Assembly: GCA_934277375.1 (NCBI GenBank)
Contig: CAKQTZ010000006.1
Location: 1-64,000 of the forward strand
Origin: an uncultured Coprococcus sp.
GTDB lineage: Bacteria; Bacillota; Clostridia; Lachnospirales; Lachnospiraceae
Direction: 5' to 3'
Length of the DNA stretch: 64,000 nt
The position numbers and the translations under genes are program-made. The notes below the pieces were generated by a model, which saw only the letters and a list, made by a program, of their open reading frames with translations, was not told the origin of the DNA and made no database searches. Below are positions 17,622 through 28,200 of this stretch, piece by piece (positions within the stretch are counted from its first letter, which is position 1; each line of letters begins with the position of its first letter).

Positions 17622-18497
17622 TTAACCCTTTACGCCTCCAGACATGCTATCCTTGTAGCACTTCTGCATTACCATAAAGAGAATGATAATCGGTACGGAT
17701 ATCAGCACTGCGCCAGCCGCAAATGAGTTGAACCAGTTGTACACATACTCTTTCTCGAGCATGTTCCAAAGTCCGATGGATACTGTATAGTAGTCCTTGT
17801 TGGCTCTGCATATAACCTTTGCAAACACGAAATCAATCCATGGTGCAAGGAACGAATTCAGAACCGTATAAACTATGATCGGACGGCTGAGCGGTATGAT
17901 GATCCTTGTAAATGACTGCCATCTTGTAGCACCATCAAGGTACGCTGCTTCTTCCAGCGACTTTGGTATAGTATCAAAGAAGCCTTTGGCGATATAGAAT
18001 CCAAGTCCTGAACCGCCTGAATATACAAGTACCAGAGCAACCCTGATGAGTGAGCCTTCTGAAAGTCCCAGAACCTTAAGGATGTAATACACAGCTATCA
18101 TAGCCATGAATCCCGGGAACATTCCAAGTATAAGTGCCACATTCATAAATGGCTTTCTCAGTCTGAAACGCATTCTTGACATACAGTATGAAACTGCAAG
18201 CACAAACGCTGTTGATATTATACATGAGAAAATTGCTATTATCAAAGTATTCTTGAACATCTGCATGAAGTTCAGGATACCTGTGTCTGTAAAAAGCTTT
18301 GTATAGTTCGCCAGAGTCAGAGACTTTGGCAGCAGAGTTGAAACATACTGTCCTTTCTCACCTCTGAAGCTTATCATGATTATCCATGCGATCGGCAGTA
18401 CCCAGATAACCGAAAGGATTGCCAGTATGATATGGACCACGATGTCTCCCAGTGTCCATTTGCTTCTTGCTTTAATCTCGTTATTTGATTTAGCCAT
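17622..18497 (-). CDS. malG: Maltodextrin ABC transporter permease, MalG type
   Basis: The 291-aa protein has six predicted transmembrane helices and the EAA loop EEAAYLDGATRWQSFTRIIIP at about residues 190-210, which docks the transporter ATPase. Sequence and size fit MalG/MdxG. The start codon overlaps the stop of the MalF gene by one base (TAATG), so the two are translationally coupled. No ATPase gene (MsmX/MalK) is present nearby; a shared multi-task ATPase encoded elsewhere is usual in Firmicutes. Confidence 0.9.
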   Translation of the reverse strand: MAKSNNEIKARSKWTLGDIVVHIILAILSVIWVLPIAWIIMISFRGEKGQYVSTLLPKSLTLANYTKLFTDTGILNFMQMFKNTLIIAIFSCIISTAFVLAVSYCMSRMRFRLRKPFMNVALILGMFPGFMAMIAVYYILKVLGLSEGSLIRVALVLVYSGGSGLGFYIAKGFFDTIPKSLEEAAYLDGATRWQSFTRIIIPLSRPIIVYTVLNSFLAPWIDFVFAKVICRANKDYYTVSIGLWNMLEKEYVYNWFNSFAAGAVLISVPIIILFMVMQKCYKDSMSGGVKG

Positions 18498-19891
18498 TAC
18501 TGAAATCCCTCCTCATCTTTATATGATGCGGTGTTGTGGTAAGTTACCAGTGACACAACAGCGAGAACTATGAATGTCATGATACCTATAACAGCACCTA
18601 AGTTGTAGTACTGATTATCAACCGTCAGCTTATAGAGCCATGTGACAAGAAGATCTGTCTTTCCGGCAGTCTTTCCAACCGGGGTAGGCGCTCCATTTGA
18701 CAGAAGGTAGATAACGTTGAAGTTGTTGATATTTCCTGCAAATGTTGTTATCAGATATGGTGCTGTGACAAACAACATATATGGAAGAGTGATCTTGAAG
18801 AAGATCTTGACCGGACCTGCGCCGTCAACTCTCGCAGCCTCGTATATCTCCTCCGGTATGCTCTGGAGAATTCCTGTGACCTGCATGATGGTAAATGGAA
18901 TTCCTATCCAGATATTGATGACAATTACCATGACTCTGGCAAGTGTTGCATTGCTCCAGAATGGAATAGCATTGTCGATTATTCCGTTATTTATAAGTAA
19001 TGTATTGACGATACCATTCTGACTGAAGATCGTTCTCATCAGAAGAAGTGATACGAACTGTGGAACCGCTGCTGAGAGCATGAAGATCGCCCTCCACATA
19101 CCCTTTGCCCTGGTTCCCTTTCTGTTGATCACCATTGCGAGTATCATTCCGAGGAAGTAGTTACTGAATGTGGCTGCCACAGCCCAAACAAGCGTCCAGC
19201 CAAGCACTGACCAGAATGTACTTCCTATTGCATCACTAAAGTTCAATATCTTTGCAAAGTTCTTCAGTCCAACCCAGTTGAATATAACTGTATGTGAATC
19301 AAGCTTGCTGTAATTTGTAAATGCCATAAATATCATGAAAACCAATGGCAATATCGTAAATACAACAACTCCAAGTACAGGAAGAGGAAGAAGGAATGCA
19401 TGAAGATTGCTGTCAAACAGACTCTTCACATCGTCCTTGAACTTTGGAACCTTTTTGCCTGTATCCCACAGGCAATACGCTTTGTATGCGCTCTCTATAC
19501 TTACTACCCAAAGGCAGATGAATGCGAAAATTATAAACAGTGTTGCCACACCGTACAGGAGCATGAGCAGAGAGTTGTCACCCTGAGTATATTCAAATAT
19601 ACCCTTTGCTTCATTCCAGACCTTCTGCTGTTCCTGACCACCCAGATGGAAGAGATCCACCAGGAGTGATGCTCCGTGCTTTATCATAAACCATATAAAT
19701 AGTACCTCAAGTACCAGGTACGAAAATCCTTTTACTAACTGTTTTCTGACTATGCTTCCAAACCCCAAGATCAGAAATGAAATTCTGGTAGCTATGTCTC
19801 CATTTGCCGCTGCCTGTGCAACGGTATATGGGTAATCAGATCTTCGTATTTTCTTTATTTTACCTTTTTTATTTGTTATAGCCTGAGCCAT
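18497..19891 (-). CDS. malF: Maltodextrin ABC transporter permease, MalF type
   Basis: The 464-aa permease has an N-terminal cytoplasmic stretch and two early hydrophobic segments before the conserved core, as in MalF of Gram-positive maltodextrin importers. The EAA loop EEIYEAARVDGAGPVKIFFKI lies at about residues 355-375. The GGxG and proline-rich segments match the MdxF group. It is separated from the preceding binding-protein gene by 106 bases that contain a hairpin, which should lower its expression relative to the binding protein. Confidence 0.9.
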   Translation of the reverse strand: MAQAITNKKGKIKKIRRSDYPYTVAQAAANGDIATRISFLILGFGSIVRKQLVKGFSYLVLEVLFIWFMIKHGASLLVDLFHLGGQEQQKVWNEAKGIFEYTQGDNSLLMLLYGVATLFIIFAFICLWVVSIESAYKAYCLWDTGKKVPKFKDDVKSLFDSNLHAFLLPLPVLGVVVFTILPLVFMIFMAFTNYSKLDSHTVIFNWVGLKNFAKILNFSDAIGSTFWSVLGWTLVWAVAATFSNYFLGMILAMVINRKGTRAKGMWRAIFMLSAAVPQFVSLLLMRTIFSQNGIVNTLLINNGIIDNAIPFWSNATLARVMVIVINIWIGIPFTIMQVTGILQSIPEEIYEAARVDGAGPVKIFFKITLPYMLFVTAPYLITTFAGNINNFNVIYLLSNGAPTPVGKTAGKTDLLVTWLYKLTVDNQYYNLGAVIGIMTFIVLAVVSLVTYHNTASYKDEEGFQ

Positions 19892-19936
19892 CCTAACACC
19901 TCCGTCTCAAAGTAAATCATTATCTCTTCTTATTAC

Positions 19937-19975
19937 AAGTGCCCCATCACCTGTAGATGAATGGAGCACCTGTTT
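19937..19975 (-). promoter_or_regulatory. Intercistronic hairpin between binding protein and permease genes
   Basis: GTGCCCCAT near 19939 pairs with ATGGAGCAC ending near 19969 with one mismatch. On the minus strand the hairpin is followed by a short T-poor stretch, so it is better read as a partial terminator or mRNA-stabilising structure than a full stop. Confidence 0.55.
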
Positions 19976-19997
19976 TTGAAATATATAACTAGTATTT

Positions 19998-21302
19998 TTA
20001 CTGTGCTACATCAGTGTTAAGTGATGTGTTGAATGACTCTGTCATATCTGCTGCGTTGTCATGTGTAACCTCACCATTCACGAGAGACTTACCAAAGTTC
20101 TCTGCTGGTGTCCAGTAGTTGCCCATCTTAGGAACAAATGGCTGGATGAATGCTGTTGTATCGAATGTTGCATTCTGAGCTGCTACAAGTGCATCGCCCT
20201 TAACTGCATCGCTCTCAAGAAGGCTTGTGTTACATGGAACGATGTTTCTTGCTGTGTAGTGTGACTCCTGTGATGCCTCATTTCCAAGGTAGAGTGCAAG
20301 TGCAACTGCAACCTGTGGATACTCGCAGTTAGGATTTACAGCGATTGCCTTTGATCCTGCAAATGAGAGGAGCTGCTTGTCCGCACCGCCGATCTTGGCT
20401 GTTGGAAGAACTGCGATTCCGAGATCATCGCCAAGTGCATCGTGTAATGCTGCGTAATCCCATGAACCTGAGAACATTGCTGATATTGAACCATCTGTCA
20501 TTCCTGAGATACCAACACCTGACTCATCGTTTACAAAGTTCTTATTGTTTACAAGATCTACAAGGTAGTCTGTAACAGCCTTGCCGTTGTCGCCACCGAA
20601 GTTGATTCCTGCATCATTGTCTGTTCCATCACCGAACAATGTTCCGCCATTTGCAAGGTAGAATGCTGCGATGTACCATGAGTTTGTGAGTGGGAATGAA
20701 ACCTTACCCTTCTCAAGCATTGTGTCAAGGCTCTTTACATCATCCTCTGTAAATGTCTTCTTGTTGTAGTACATAAACCATGTATTTGTTGTAAATGGCA
20801 CACCATAGATACCGCCATCAACTGTGATGGAATCTACGATTGCCTGTGAATTTGTTGACTTAACGTAATCTGCTGTGCTTCCGCCGAGCTCTGAGATAGC
20901 ACCTGCATCGATCAGAGTCTGTAACTGGTCATTTGCGAACATGTATACATCTGCTGACGCTGAAACATCCTGTGTAACAGTCTTTCCTGCATCACCCTCA
21001 CTACATGTACCATAGTCAAATGTGATATCCCAGTTTGGATGCTCTTTCTTGAATGCCTCACATGTTGTCTGTAACCACTCGCCGTAATCAGGTGACTGAT
21101 CCTCAGCTGGTCCCCAAACTGTAAGTGTTGTCTTGATTGCATCTTCCTCTGAAGCTGCCTCTGTTGCATCTGTAGCCTCTGATGCATCACTCTTTGCTGC
21201 TGCTGTTGTTGACTCGTCCTTTCCTGAATCTCCACATCCTGCCAGCATTGACATTCCCATTACACCCGCAAGTGCAACTGCTGCAAATCTCTTAACTCTC
21301 AT
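19998..21302 (-). CDS. malE: Maltose/maltodextrin-binding lipoprotein, MalE type
   Basis: The 434-aa protein starts with a signal peptide and lipobox MLAGC (Cys23) and an Ala/Thr/Asp-rich linker. The mature part resembles maltodextrin-binding proteins (VWGPAEDQSPDYGEWL, YGVPFTTNTWFMYYNKK, GSWDYAALHDALGDDLGIAVLP, FIQPFVPKMGNYWTPAENFG). It captures malto-oligosaccharides and hands them to the permease pair. A strong AAGGAGG lies seven bases before the ATG. It is the first gene of the transport operon and follows a promoter with an operator-like palindrome at 21384. Confidence 0.9.
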   Translation of the reverse strand: MRVKRFAAVALAGVMGMSMLAGCGDSGKDESTTAAAKSDASEATDATEAASEEDAIKTTLTVWGPAEDQSPDYGEWLQTTCEAFKKEHPNWDITFDYGTCSEGDAGKTVTQDVSASADVYMFANDQLQTLIDAGAISELGGSTADYVKSTNSQAIVDSITVDGGIYGVPFTTNTWFMYYNKKTFTEDDVKSLDTMLEKGKVSFPLTNSWYIAAFYLANGGTLFGDGTDNDAGINFGGDNGKAVTDYLVDLVNNKNFVNDESGVGISGMTDGSISAMFSGSWDYAALHDALGDDLGIAVLPTAKIGGADKQLLSFAGSKAIAVNPNCEYPQVAVALALYLGNEASQESHYTARNIVPCNTSLLESDAVKGDALVAAQNATFDTTAFIQPFVPKMGNYWTPAENFGKSLVNGEVTHDNAADMTESFNTSLNTDVAQ

Positions 21303-21377
21303 AACCGTTCCTCCTTAAAAATATAGTTTTGATTGAATGTTTTTAACACCTTTGCAGTACCTTTACCTTATGTCATT

Positions 21378-21397
21378 ATTATAAGAAAACGTTTCCA
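21378..21397 (-). promoter_or_regulatory. malE promoter -10 with cre-like operator
   Basis: On the minus strand a TATAAT lies at 21378-21383 and the palindrome TGGAAACGTTTTCT (21384-21397) sits in the spacer immediately upstream. The palindrome fits the catabolite-responsive element recognised by CcpA and related LacI-family repressors. The -35 hexamer 17 bases upstream (TATACG) is poor, which suits a promoter needing an activator such as the response regulator encoded upstream. Confidence 0.65.
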
Positions 21398-21533
21398 ATC
21401 CGTATATATCAATGATTTTAGAATCATGTTGGATTTTTTAGATATGTTGAATTTTTTTAATGGGCTGGCGCCGCTCCGGAGTGTTCCGTGGAGATCCGCC
21501 GTTATGCATTGTTATTATGTCCACAAAAGTATA

Positions 21534-21577
21534 AAAAATGTACCTTTTGAGCTTTAATAAGCTTCAAAATGTACATC
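21534..21577 (-). terminator. Terminator of the two-component operon
   Basis: TGTACATTTTGAAGCTT pairs with its near complement AGCTCAAAAGGTACA across a short loop (about 21539-21575); on the minus strand it ends in TTTTTTATAC. It separates the kinase gene from the downstream malE promoter. Confidence 0.8.
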
Positions 21578-21641
21578 CATTCTTTGTATTCTCGCCTTTT
21601 CATGGCATTTCTATGAAAAGATACAATTTTTGTATATTTTT

Positions 21642-23354
21642 CTAGTTTTCTACTCTCTTTGGGAAGTGGAGCATTACTTTCGTGCCTGCCCCCGGGGTGC
21701 TTTCGATCTTCACCGCGTACTCCTCTCCATAATATAGCTTGATCCTCTCGTTTACATTTGATACACCGTATCCATTTGATGATTTCGACAGTATAAGAGC
21801 TGCCTGGGTTTTTGTCATACCAACGCCATTGTCTGACACAGTGAAATCAAGAAAATCTCCATTCTCCTTCCCTTCTATGCGTATCTCTCCTCTGCCGTCA
21901 GTCTTGACGTCAATTCCATGTCCTATCGCATTTTCAAGCAGTGGCTGAAGTATCAGATTCAATGTTTCATACTTCAGAATACTGTCATCTATGTCGTACA
22001 CAACATCAAAGCTGTTGTCATGCATTGCAAGCTGGATATCAAGATAAGACTTGATATTTGCTATCTCATCTTTGACAAGCAGGATGTTTTTTCCTTTGTT
22101 CAGGGCTGTCCTGTAGAATGTGGACAGAGACAAGGTGATCCGGCTTATGTCTTCCTGCTCCGCCTCAAGGGCTTTCCAATTGATCATAGACAGGGAATTG
22201 TACAGGAAATGCGGATTGATCTGAGCCTGAAGTGCCCTCATCTCGTATTCTTTTTCCTTGATCTTGCTCTGATATACCTCATTGACAGTCTCATCAAGGC
22301 GCTTACTCATACTGTTATAGCCATTTATAAGATCACCGATCTCATCTGCACTGTCATTTTCTATAACCATGCCCAGATTTCCTGTCTCGGTGGCCTTCAT
22401 AGTCTTCTGAAGATTTTTTATTCGCTTTGTTATAAACTCTGATATCATATGTATGCATAATATACCTGCAAACATACTTACCAGGAGTGCCACCACCGCT
22501 ATTATAAGTATCGGACGAACCGACGAGATTATAAGTCTGTTCGGTTTGTATACACATATGTTCCAGCCGGTCGCCTTGGATGTCTTATCTATAAACTGAT
22601 ACCCTGAATTATCCATCTCTCTCAGAACATCGAATTTATCCACATCCAATTCATACGCTGACTGCTCATCGGCAAATGTATTCTTGTTGAATATCATATG
22701 TCCATACTCATCCTCTATGATAAGCCCATAATTATCAAACATTGTCTCTGTATAAAACGGTTGAAATACACTGTCATAATCCACGCCTACATACAAAACG
22801 CCCTTGGCGCCTTTCTGCTCCAGCATAGCCATCCGGCTGACTGAAAATGCAGTGCGGCTTTCCAGGTCAATATGCCAGTGTATATTGTTATCCAGATCAT
22901 CATATGCATGCGTTCCATCCGCCAGGTCTTTTAGCGGTGCAACCGTTGATCCATGTTTCACATCGCTGGCATCAGTATATATCGTGACCTGATTTACATC
23001 CTCATGGAAATACATGATCGATGCCAGCAGAGGATCGATCACCGTACTGAACTGCTCATAATTCTGGTATGCTGACTGATCCGCGCTCAGTATCTTTGCA
23101 ATCGACTGGTTATACGATATATATTTAGAGAGATTGTTATATATCTCCAGTTCATTGTCCATGGAATCCGTGGTCTGGCTGACATAAGATTCCAGGATCG
23201 TTGTCTCCCGGTCCCACAGGATCTTTTTCATCTCCATGTATGTTATACCCAGTATTATCATAACAGGCACAAGTCCGGCCAGCAGATAAATAACAACCAT
23301 TTTACCGGTCAGCTTCATATCACGAAATCTCTTCTTGACTTCACCTTTGTTCAT
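21642..23354 (-). CDS. Membrane sensor histidine kinase, YesM/LytS type
   Basis: The 570-aa kinase has two transmembrane helices (about residues 20-42 and 288-310) flanking a Cache-like extracellular sensor, a HAMP linker, and a His_kinase domain with INPHFLYNSLSMINW containing the phosphorylated His. The C-terminal HATPase has DNGVGM and a G2-like region (GYGVSNVNERIKLYYG). In this family the partner is an AraC-type response regulator, encoded immediately upstream (58-base gap). AGGGGGAT precedes the ATG. Its position between the response regulator and the maltodextrin operon suggests that it senses extracellular glucan or the state of a binding protein. Confidence 0.9.
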   Translation of the reverse strand: MNKGEVKKRFRDMKLTGKMVVIYLLAGLVPVMIILGITYMEMKKILWDRETTILESYVSQTTDSMDNELEIYNNLSKYISYNQSIAKILSADQSAYQNYEQFSTVIDPLLASIMYFHEDVNQVTIYTDASDVKHGSTVAPLKDLADGTHAYDDLDNNIHWHIDLESRTAFSVSRMAMLEQKGAKGVLYVGVDYDSVFQPFYTETMFDNYGLIIEDEYGHMIFNKNTFADEQSAYELDVDKFDVLREMDNSGYQFIDKTSKATGWNICVYKPNRLIISSVRPILIIAVVALLVSMFAGILCIHMISEFITKRIKNLQKTMKATETGNLGMVIENDSADEIGDLINGYNSMSKRLDETVNEVYQSKIKEKEYEMRALQAQINPHFLYNSLSMINWKALEAEQEDISRITLSLSTFYRTALNKGKNILLVKDEIANIKSYLDIQLAMHDNSFDVVYDIDDSILKYETLNLILQPLLENAIGHGIDVKTDGRGEIRIEGKENGDFLDFTVSDNGVGMTKTQAALILSKSSNGYGVSNVNERIKLYYGEEYAVKIESTPGAGTKVMLHFPKRVEN

Positions 23355-23412
23355 CTACGATCCCCCTGCTTAACAAGTTCTACAATCGCCATTTTCCAAG
23401 TCTGCTGTATGT

Positions 23413-24930
23413 CTACTCTTCTCCTGTAAGACCGCTCTCCCTGAATTTCTGAGGACTCACTCCATAAAACTCCCTGAAACTCGAACAAAAGTAGGATACA
23501 TTCTGATAACCACACATCGCACCTATATCTACAATCTTTGCCATACTATTCTCAAGCATATCCCTTGCCCGCTCCATTCTGTATGACTTGATAAATTTGC
23601 TCAGGTTCTGTCCCGTCTCTTTCTTGAACACTGTGCTGAGATAACTTGGTGCAAGATATACCATATCCGCAAGCATATCTATGCCAAGCTCACTCCCATA
23701 ATTCCTGTAAATATACTGCTTTACCATCTCTACTTCCTTATGACCGGTCTGACTCTTGTCCTCAAAGCAGGCCGCCAGTCTGTCTATCGCAACCTCGACA
23801 AGACCTGTAAGGCTCTGAAAATCTGTCGTCATATACATCTTTTCAACATCCTTGTTAAGATCCGCCTCACCTGTTCCATCTATACTGCCATATATGTCCT
23901 TCAAAAGATTTGAGTAGAGAAACTTTATATATATCTGTGAACACTCATTCTTGTGCCTGTACTTTTCACAGAATTTGTCAAAATGTTCCCTGAGCGCCTC
24001 CACATCCTTCATCTTGATGTCCTGTTTCATCTGTTTCATGAGCGTATCATCATCAAACTGGATCATTCCTGATGAATCACTCTCCATATTTGGGTAGAAC
24101 ACCTTTATCTCCGGATGATAAAACTTATTGTCCATAAGCTCATCAAGCTCATCGACCTTCTGCTTCATGTCCTCAGGTTTCTCTATATCCGATGAAACCG
24201 CTATATAACATTCCTCATCGTAATCACTTTTAATTATCCTGGCTAGCTCCTGGGCCGTGGAAACCGCATCTGTTTCATCGCCCAGAAAAATAAGTTCCTG
24301 CTGTTGGTTCAGATTGAGGTATCTCTGTATTCCAAGTGACATTATCTTCTCATTTTTCTTGAAATCCACATCCCGTCTTCCAAAGAAATCATGATTAAAT
24401 TCAACCAACAGGATTCTCTTAAATCTGGCGAAATTCAGGGTCAGACCGTTGTACTCTCTGCGTATGCTCTCTATATCTTCGCCATTTACAAGCATATATA
24501 AGGCGTGCTCATATAGGAATTCCATGCTCTTACTCTTGAGTTCATCCGAGGCTTTAGCCTCCTCCAACTCATCGACCACCTTCTCAAGGGTTGCCTTGAA
24601 TTCCTTCGGATCTACCGGTTTCAATATGTAATCCACCACGCCAAGCCTTATGGCACGCTTTGCATAATCAAATTCATTACAACCGCTGAATATCACGCAG
24701 CGCAACCTTTTCTTCTCATTTACTACATTTTCAATAAGCTCTATTCCATCCATAAAAGGCATCTTTACATCCGTGAGAAGAATGTCGTAATCCTGCTGCC
24801 TGATCTTCTCCAGAGCATCAAGCCCATTTACCGCCTCATCGATGTCAAATTCCAAATTCAGTTTTTTCAGAAGAAATCTGATTCCATTTCTCTCTATTCT
24901 CTCATCATCAACTATCAGTATTCTATACAT
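23413..24930 (-). CDS. Response regulator with AraC-type DNA-binding domain, YesN type
   Basis: The 505-aa protein has an N-terminal receiver domain (VDDERIERNG, phospho-acceptor Asp in DILLTDVKMPFMDG, about residue 55; Lys in LKPVD), a middle region of about 250 residues and two C-terminal helix-turn-helix motifs (MLADMVYLAPSYLSTVFKKE; IVDIGAMCGYQNVSYFCSSF). It is the first gene of the pair with the kinase at 21642 and should activate the malE promoter just downstream. It is preceded by a GC-rich repeat region after the malQ-glgP gene, so it probably has its own promoter. Confidence 0.92.
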   Translation of the reverse strand: MYRILIVDDERIERNGIRFLLKKLNLEFDIDEAVNGLDALEKIRQQDYDILLTDVKMPFMDGIELIENVVNEKKRLRCVIFSGCNEFDYAKRAIRLGVVDYILKPVDPKEFKATLEKVVDELEEAKASDELKSKSMEFLYEHALYMLVNGEDIESIRREYNGLTLNFARFKRILLVEFNHDFFGRRDVDFKKNEKIMSLGIQRYLNLNQQQELIFLGDETDAVSTAQELARIIKSDYDEECYIAVSSDIEKPEDMKQKVDELDELMDNKFYHPEIKVFYPNMESDSSGMIQFDDDTLMKQMKQDIKMKDVEALREHFDKFCEKYRHKNECSQIYIKFLYSNLLKDIYGSIDGTGEADLNKDVEKMYMTTDFQSLTGLVEVAIDRLAACFEDKSQTGHKEVEMVKQYIYRNYGSELGIDMLADMVYLAPSYLSTVFKKETGQNLSKFIKSYRMERARDMLENSMAKIVDIGAMCGYQNVSYFCSSFREFYGVSPQKFRESGLTGEE

Positions 24931-25060
24931 TTCCTCGCAGCCTTCCCTTTTTCTTAAATGTCACATAGACATCTGCACTTCATTTCACCGTAGCTACAAC
25001 CAATTATAACCGACTTGCCTCTCATATGCCACCCAAACCATCTGAAGATTTTCCAATAAC

Positions 25061-25174
25061 CGATGGGGTCTGACCGATGGGGTCTGACCCCTCCGTCAAA
25101 AAAAGGTTGAAAATACACTATATTTCAAACTATCCCTACAAAAAGGGGACGGAGGGGCCTGACCCCTCCGTCCC
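25061..25174. repeat. GC-rich palindrome copies between glgP and the response regulator
   Basis: CGATGGGGTCTGAC is tandemly doubled at 25061-25097, ending in CCCCTCCGTC. At 25145-25174 a perfect hairpin has 12-base arms GGGACGGAGGGG and CCCCTCCGTCCC around CCTGA. The second lies 28 bases after the stop of the malQ-glgP gene and could serve as its terminator, though no T run follows on the minus strand. Confidence 0.8.
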
Positions 25175-25201
25175 TGGACGCTGCTTGATCTATGAATGCG
25201 A

Positions 25202-28200
25202 TTATAAGCGCCATATGTCCTTGTTGTACTCGGCAATGGTTCTGTCTGATGAGAAGAATCCAGCCTTGCTGATGTTGACAAGTGCCTTCTTTGCCCATGT
25301 CTTGCGGTCCTCGTAGTCTGCAAGTACGCCTTCCTTGGTCTTGATATAATCTTCAACATCGAGGAGGGTCATGAACCAGTCCTTTACGATCAGTTCGTTG
25401 TGAAGTCTCTCAAGGCTTTCCTTCTGTCCGATTTCAAGGAGCTCGTCGCTCACGATGAAATCAACAAGCTTCTTGATCTCTGGCTGCTCGTAGTAATCCT
25501 TTGACACATAATCAGCCTTTGCATAGTGGTCAATGACTGCCTCGCTTGACTCACCGAAGAAGTAAATGTTGTCCTCTCCTACAAGCTCTCCAATCTCAAC
25601 ATTTGCACCATCTCTTGTACCAAGTGTGAGCGCGCCGTTCAGCATGAACTTCATGTTACCGGTACCTGATGCCTCCTTTGAAGCAAGCGAGATCTGCTCT
25701 GAGATATCACATGCAGGTATAATCTTTGCTGCCTTTGACACATTGTAGTTCTCGATCATGACAACCTTGAGGTATGGGCTCACCTCTGGATCATTGTCGA
25801 TGAGCTGCTGCAGGCAGAGGATAAGATGGATGATATCCTTTGCGATGGTATATGCCGGAGCTGCCTTTGCGCCAAATATTACAGTCACAGGAGTCTTTGG
25901 AAGATTTCCTGCCTTGATATCGAAGTACTTGTGGATAACCCAGAGTGCGTTCATCTGCTGACGCTTGTACTCATGAAGTCTCTTAACCTGTATGTCAAAG
26001 ATAGAATTCTCATCTATGTCAATATTCTGTGTCTCCTTAAGGTAATCCTTGAGAACGACCTTGTTCTGCTTCTTGATATCCATGATCTTGCCAAGGACTG
26101 CGTCATCATCATAGAACTTAGCGAGGTCATTCAGTTTCTCTGCATCTTTCTTGTAGCCGTCACCGATAAGCTCTGTGATATAAGCTGCAAGCTGCTCGTT
26201 GCAGTGGAGGAGCCATCTTCTGAATGTGATACCATTTGTCTTGTTGTTGAACTTCTCAGGATATATCTTGTAGAAGTTGTTCAGCTCAGAATCCTTGAGG
26301 ATCTCTGTGTGGAGGTAAGCAACACCGTTTACGCTGTGGCTGTAATGTATATCAATGTGTGCCATGTGCACTCTCTGATCCTTGTCGATGATGTATACGC
26401 TCTCATCCTTATATCTGTTTCGAACCTTCTCATCCAGCTTCTTGATGATAGGAACGAGCTGTGGAACGACCTTCTCAAGGTAAGCAAGCGGCCACTTCTC
26501 AAGAGCCTCTGCGAGGATAGTGTGGTTAGTGTATGCGCACACCTCTGTCACGATCTCTGTAGCCTCGTCAAATGAGATTCCCTCGGCGGTGAGAAGTCTG
26601 ATGAACTCAGGAATAACCATGGAAGGATGTGTATCATTGATCTGAACTGCTGCATAATCAGCCAGGTCGTGAAGATTTGAACCCTTTGCCTTAGCCTCAT
26701 CAAGGATGAGCTTTGCACCATTTGCCACCATGAAATACTGCTGGTAGATACGGAGAAGATTTCCAGCCTCATCGCTGTCGTCCGGGTACAGACAAAGTGT
26801 CAGGTTCTTTGCAATGTCTGTCTTGTCGAAGTTAATTCCGTCTGGCTCCATGATGGACTCATCAACGCTCTCGATATCGAAGAGGTGGAGCTTATTTGTT
26901 CTGTTCTCGTATCCGGTTACATCTATATCGTACATTCTTGACTGGACTTTCAGATTGCCAAATGTGATCGTGTTGGTAACATCTGTCTTCTCAAGCCAGC
27001 TGTCTGCCTCAATCCAAGGATTTGCAGTCTCCTTCTGGTAGTTGTTCTCAAATACCTGCTTGAACAGACCCATGTGGTAGTTAAGTCCGATTCCATCTCC
27101 GTGAAGTCCAAGGGTTGCCATGGAGTCAAGGAAACATGCTGCAAGTCTTCCAAGACCGCCATTTCCAAGTGATGGCTCTGGCTCAACCTCCTCTATGTCG
27201 TAGATGCTCTTGCCATTCTCAGCAAGCACCTGCTTAACCTCGTCAAATACGCCAAGGTTGATGAGGTTGTTCGAGAGAAGCTTTCCAATAAGGAACTCTG
27301 CTGAGATGTAATAAACCTTCTTCTGTCCCTCCTCTGAAACCTTTCCGTCTGCGAGTTTCTTTGTCATATCAAGGAGTGCGAAGTATATCTCCTCATTTGT
27401 GCAATCCTTGATCTCCTTGTTGTATTTCTTCATGCAAATATCCTTTAACATAATATCCTCCTTACAAATATACGTCTTCACCCTGTTTCTTCCATACAGT
27501 CTGGTGAGATCCCTTAATTTATCTATATGTTCCTGTGTAAATTCCCATGTTGCTCCCTTGGTAAGCCGCCACTTCCAGTTGCCGCCAAGCGTTGATGGAT
27601 AGTTCATTCTGGCGCTGTTGTCCTTGCCAAGAATATCCTGCATCTGGAGTATGACCGTGTCCGCTGAGCTCATATACAGCGCATGTATCATTTTCTCCGC
27701 CACATCGTCCAGACTGTCAGCCATGAGGTATTTCATCATGTAGTCCTGAAGTTCCTCACTCTGTCCGCTGATGTAGCTTTTCAGCATGTCATTGTCGTGG
27801 GTTCCGATGTATGCCACGTAGTTCTTTGCGTGATTGTGTGGCAGATATTCATTTGCCGTGTTGCCGTCAAATGCAAATTCCAGAACCTTCATTCCAGGAT
27901 AACCGGATTCCTTGACAAGTTTCTGAACCTCTGGCACGACCACACCGAGATCCTCCGCTATAACCTTGGATGAACCTATGGCGCTGTCTATCGCATCGAT
28001 GAGTTTCTTTCCCGGTCCCTGTCTGTAGTAGCCGTCCTTCGGCTCTCCATTTGCCGGAATGCTGTAGTATCTGACTATCCCGATAAAGTGATCTATACGG
28101 ATTACATCGTATAGCTTTGCAGATGCAGCAATTCTCTTCTTCCACCACGTGAAATCATCCTTCTCCATGACATCCCAGTCATAGATCGGGTTGCCCCACT

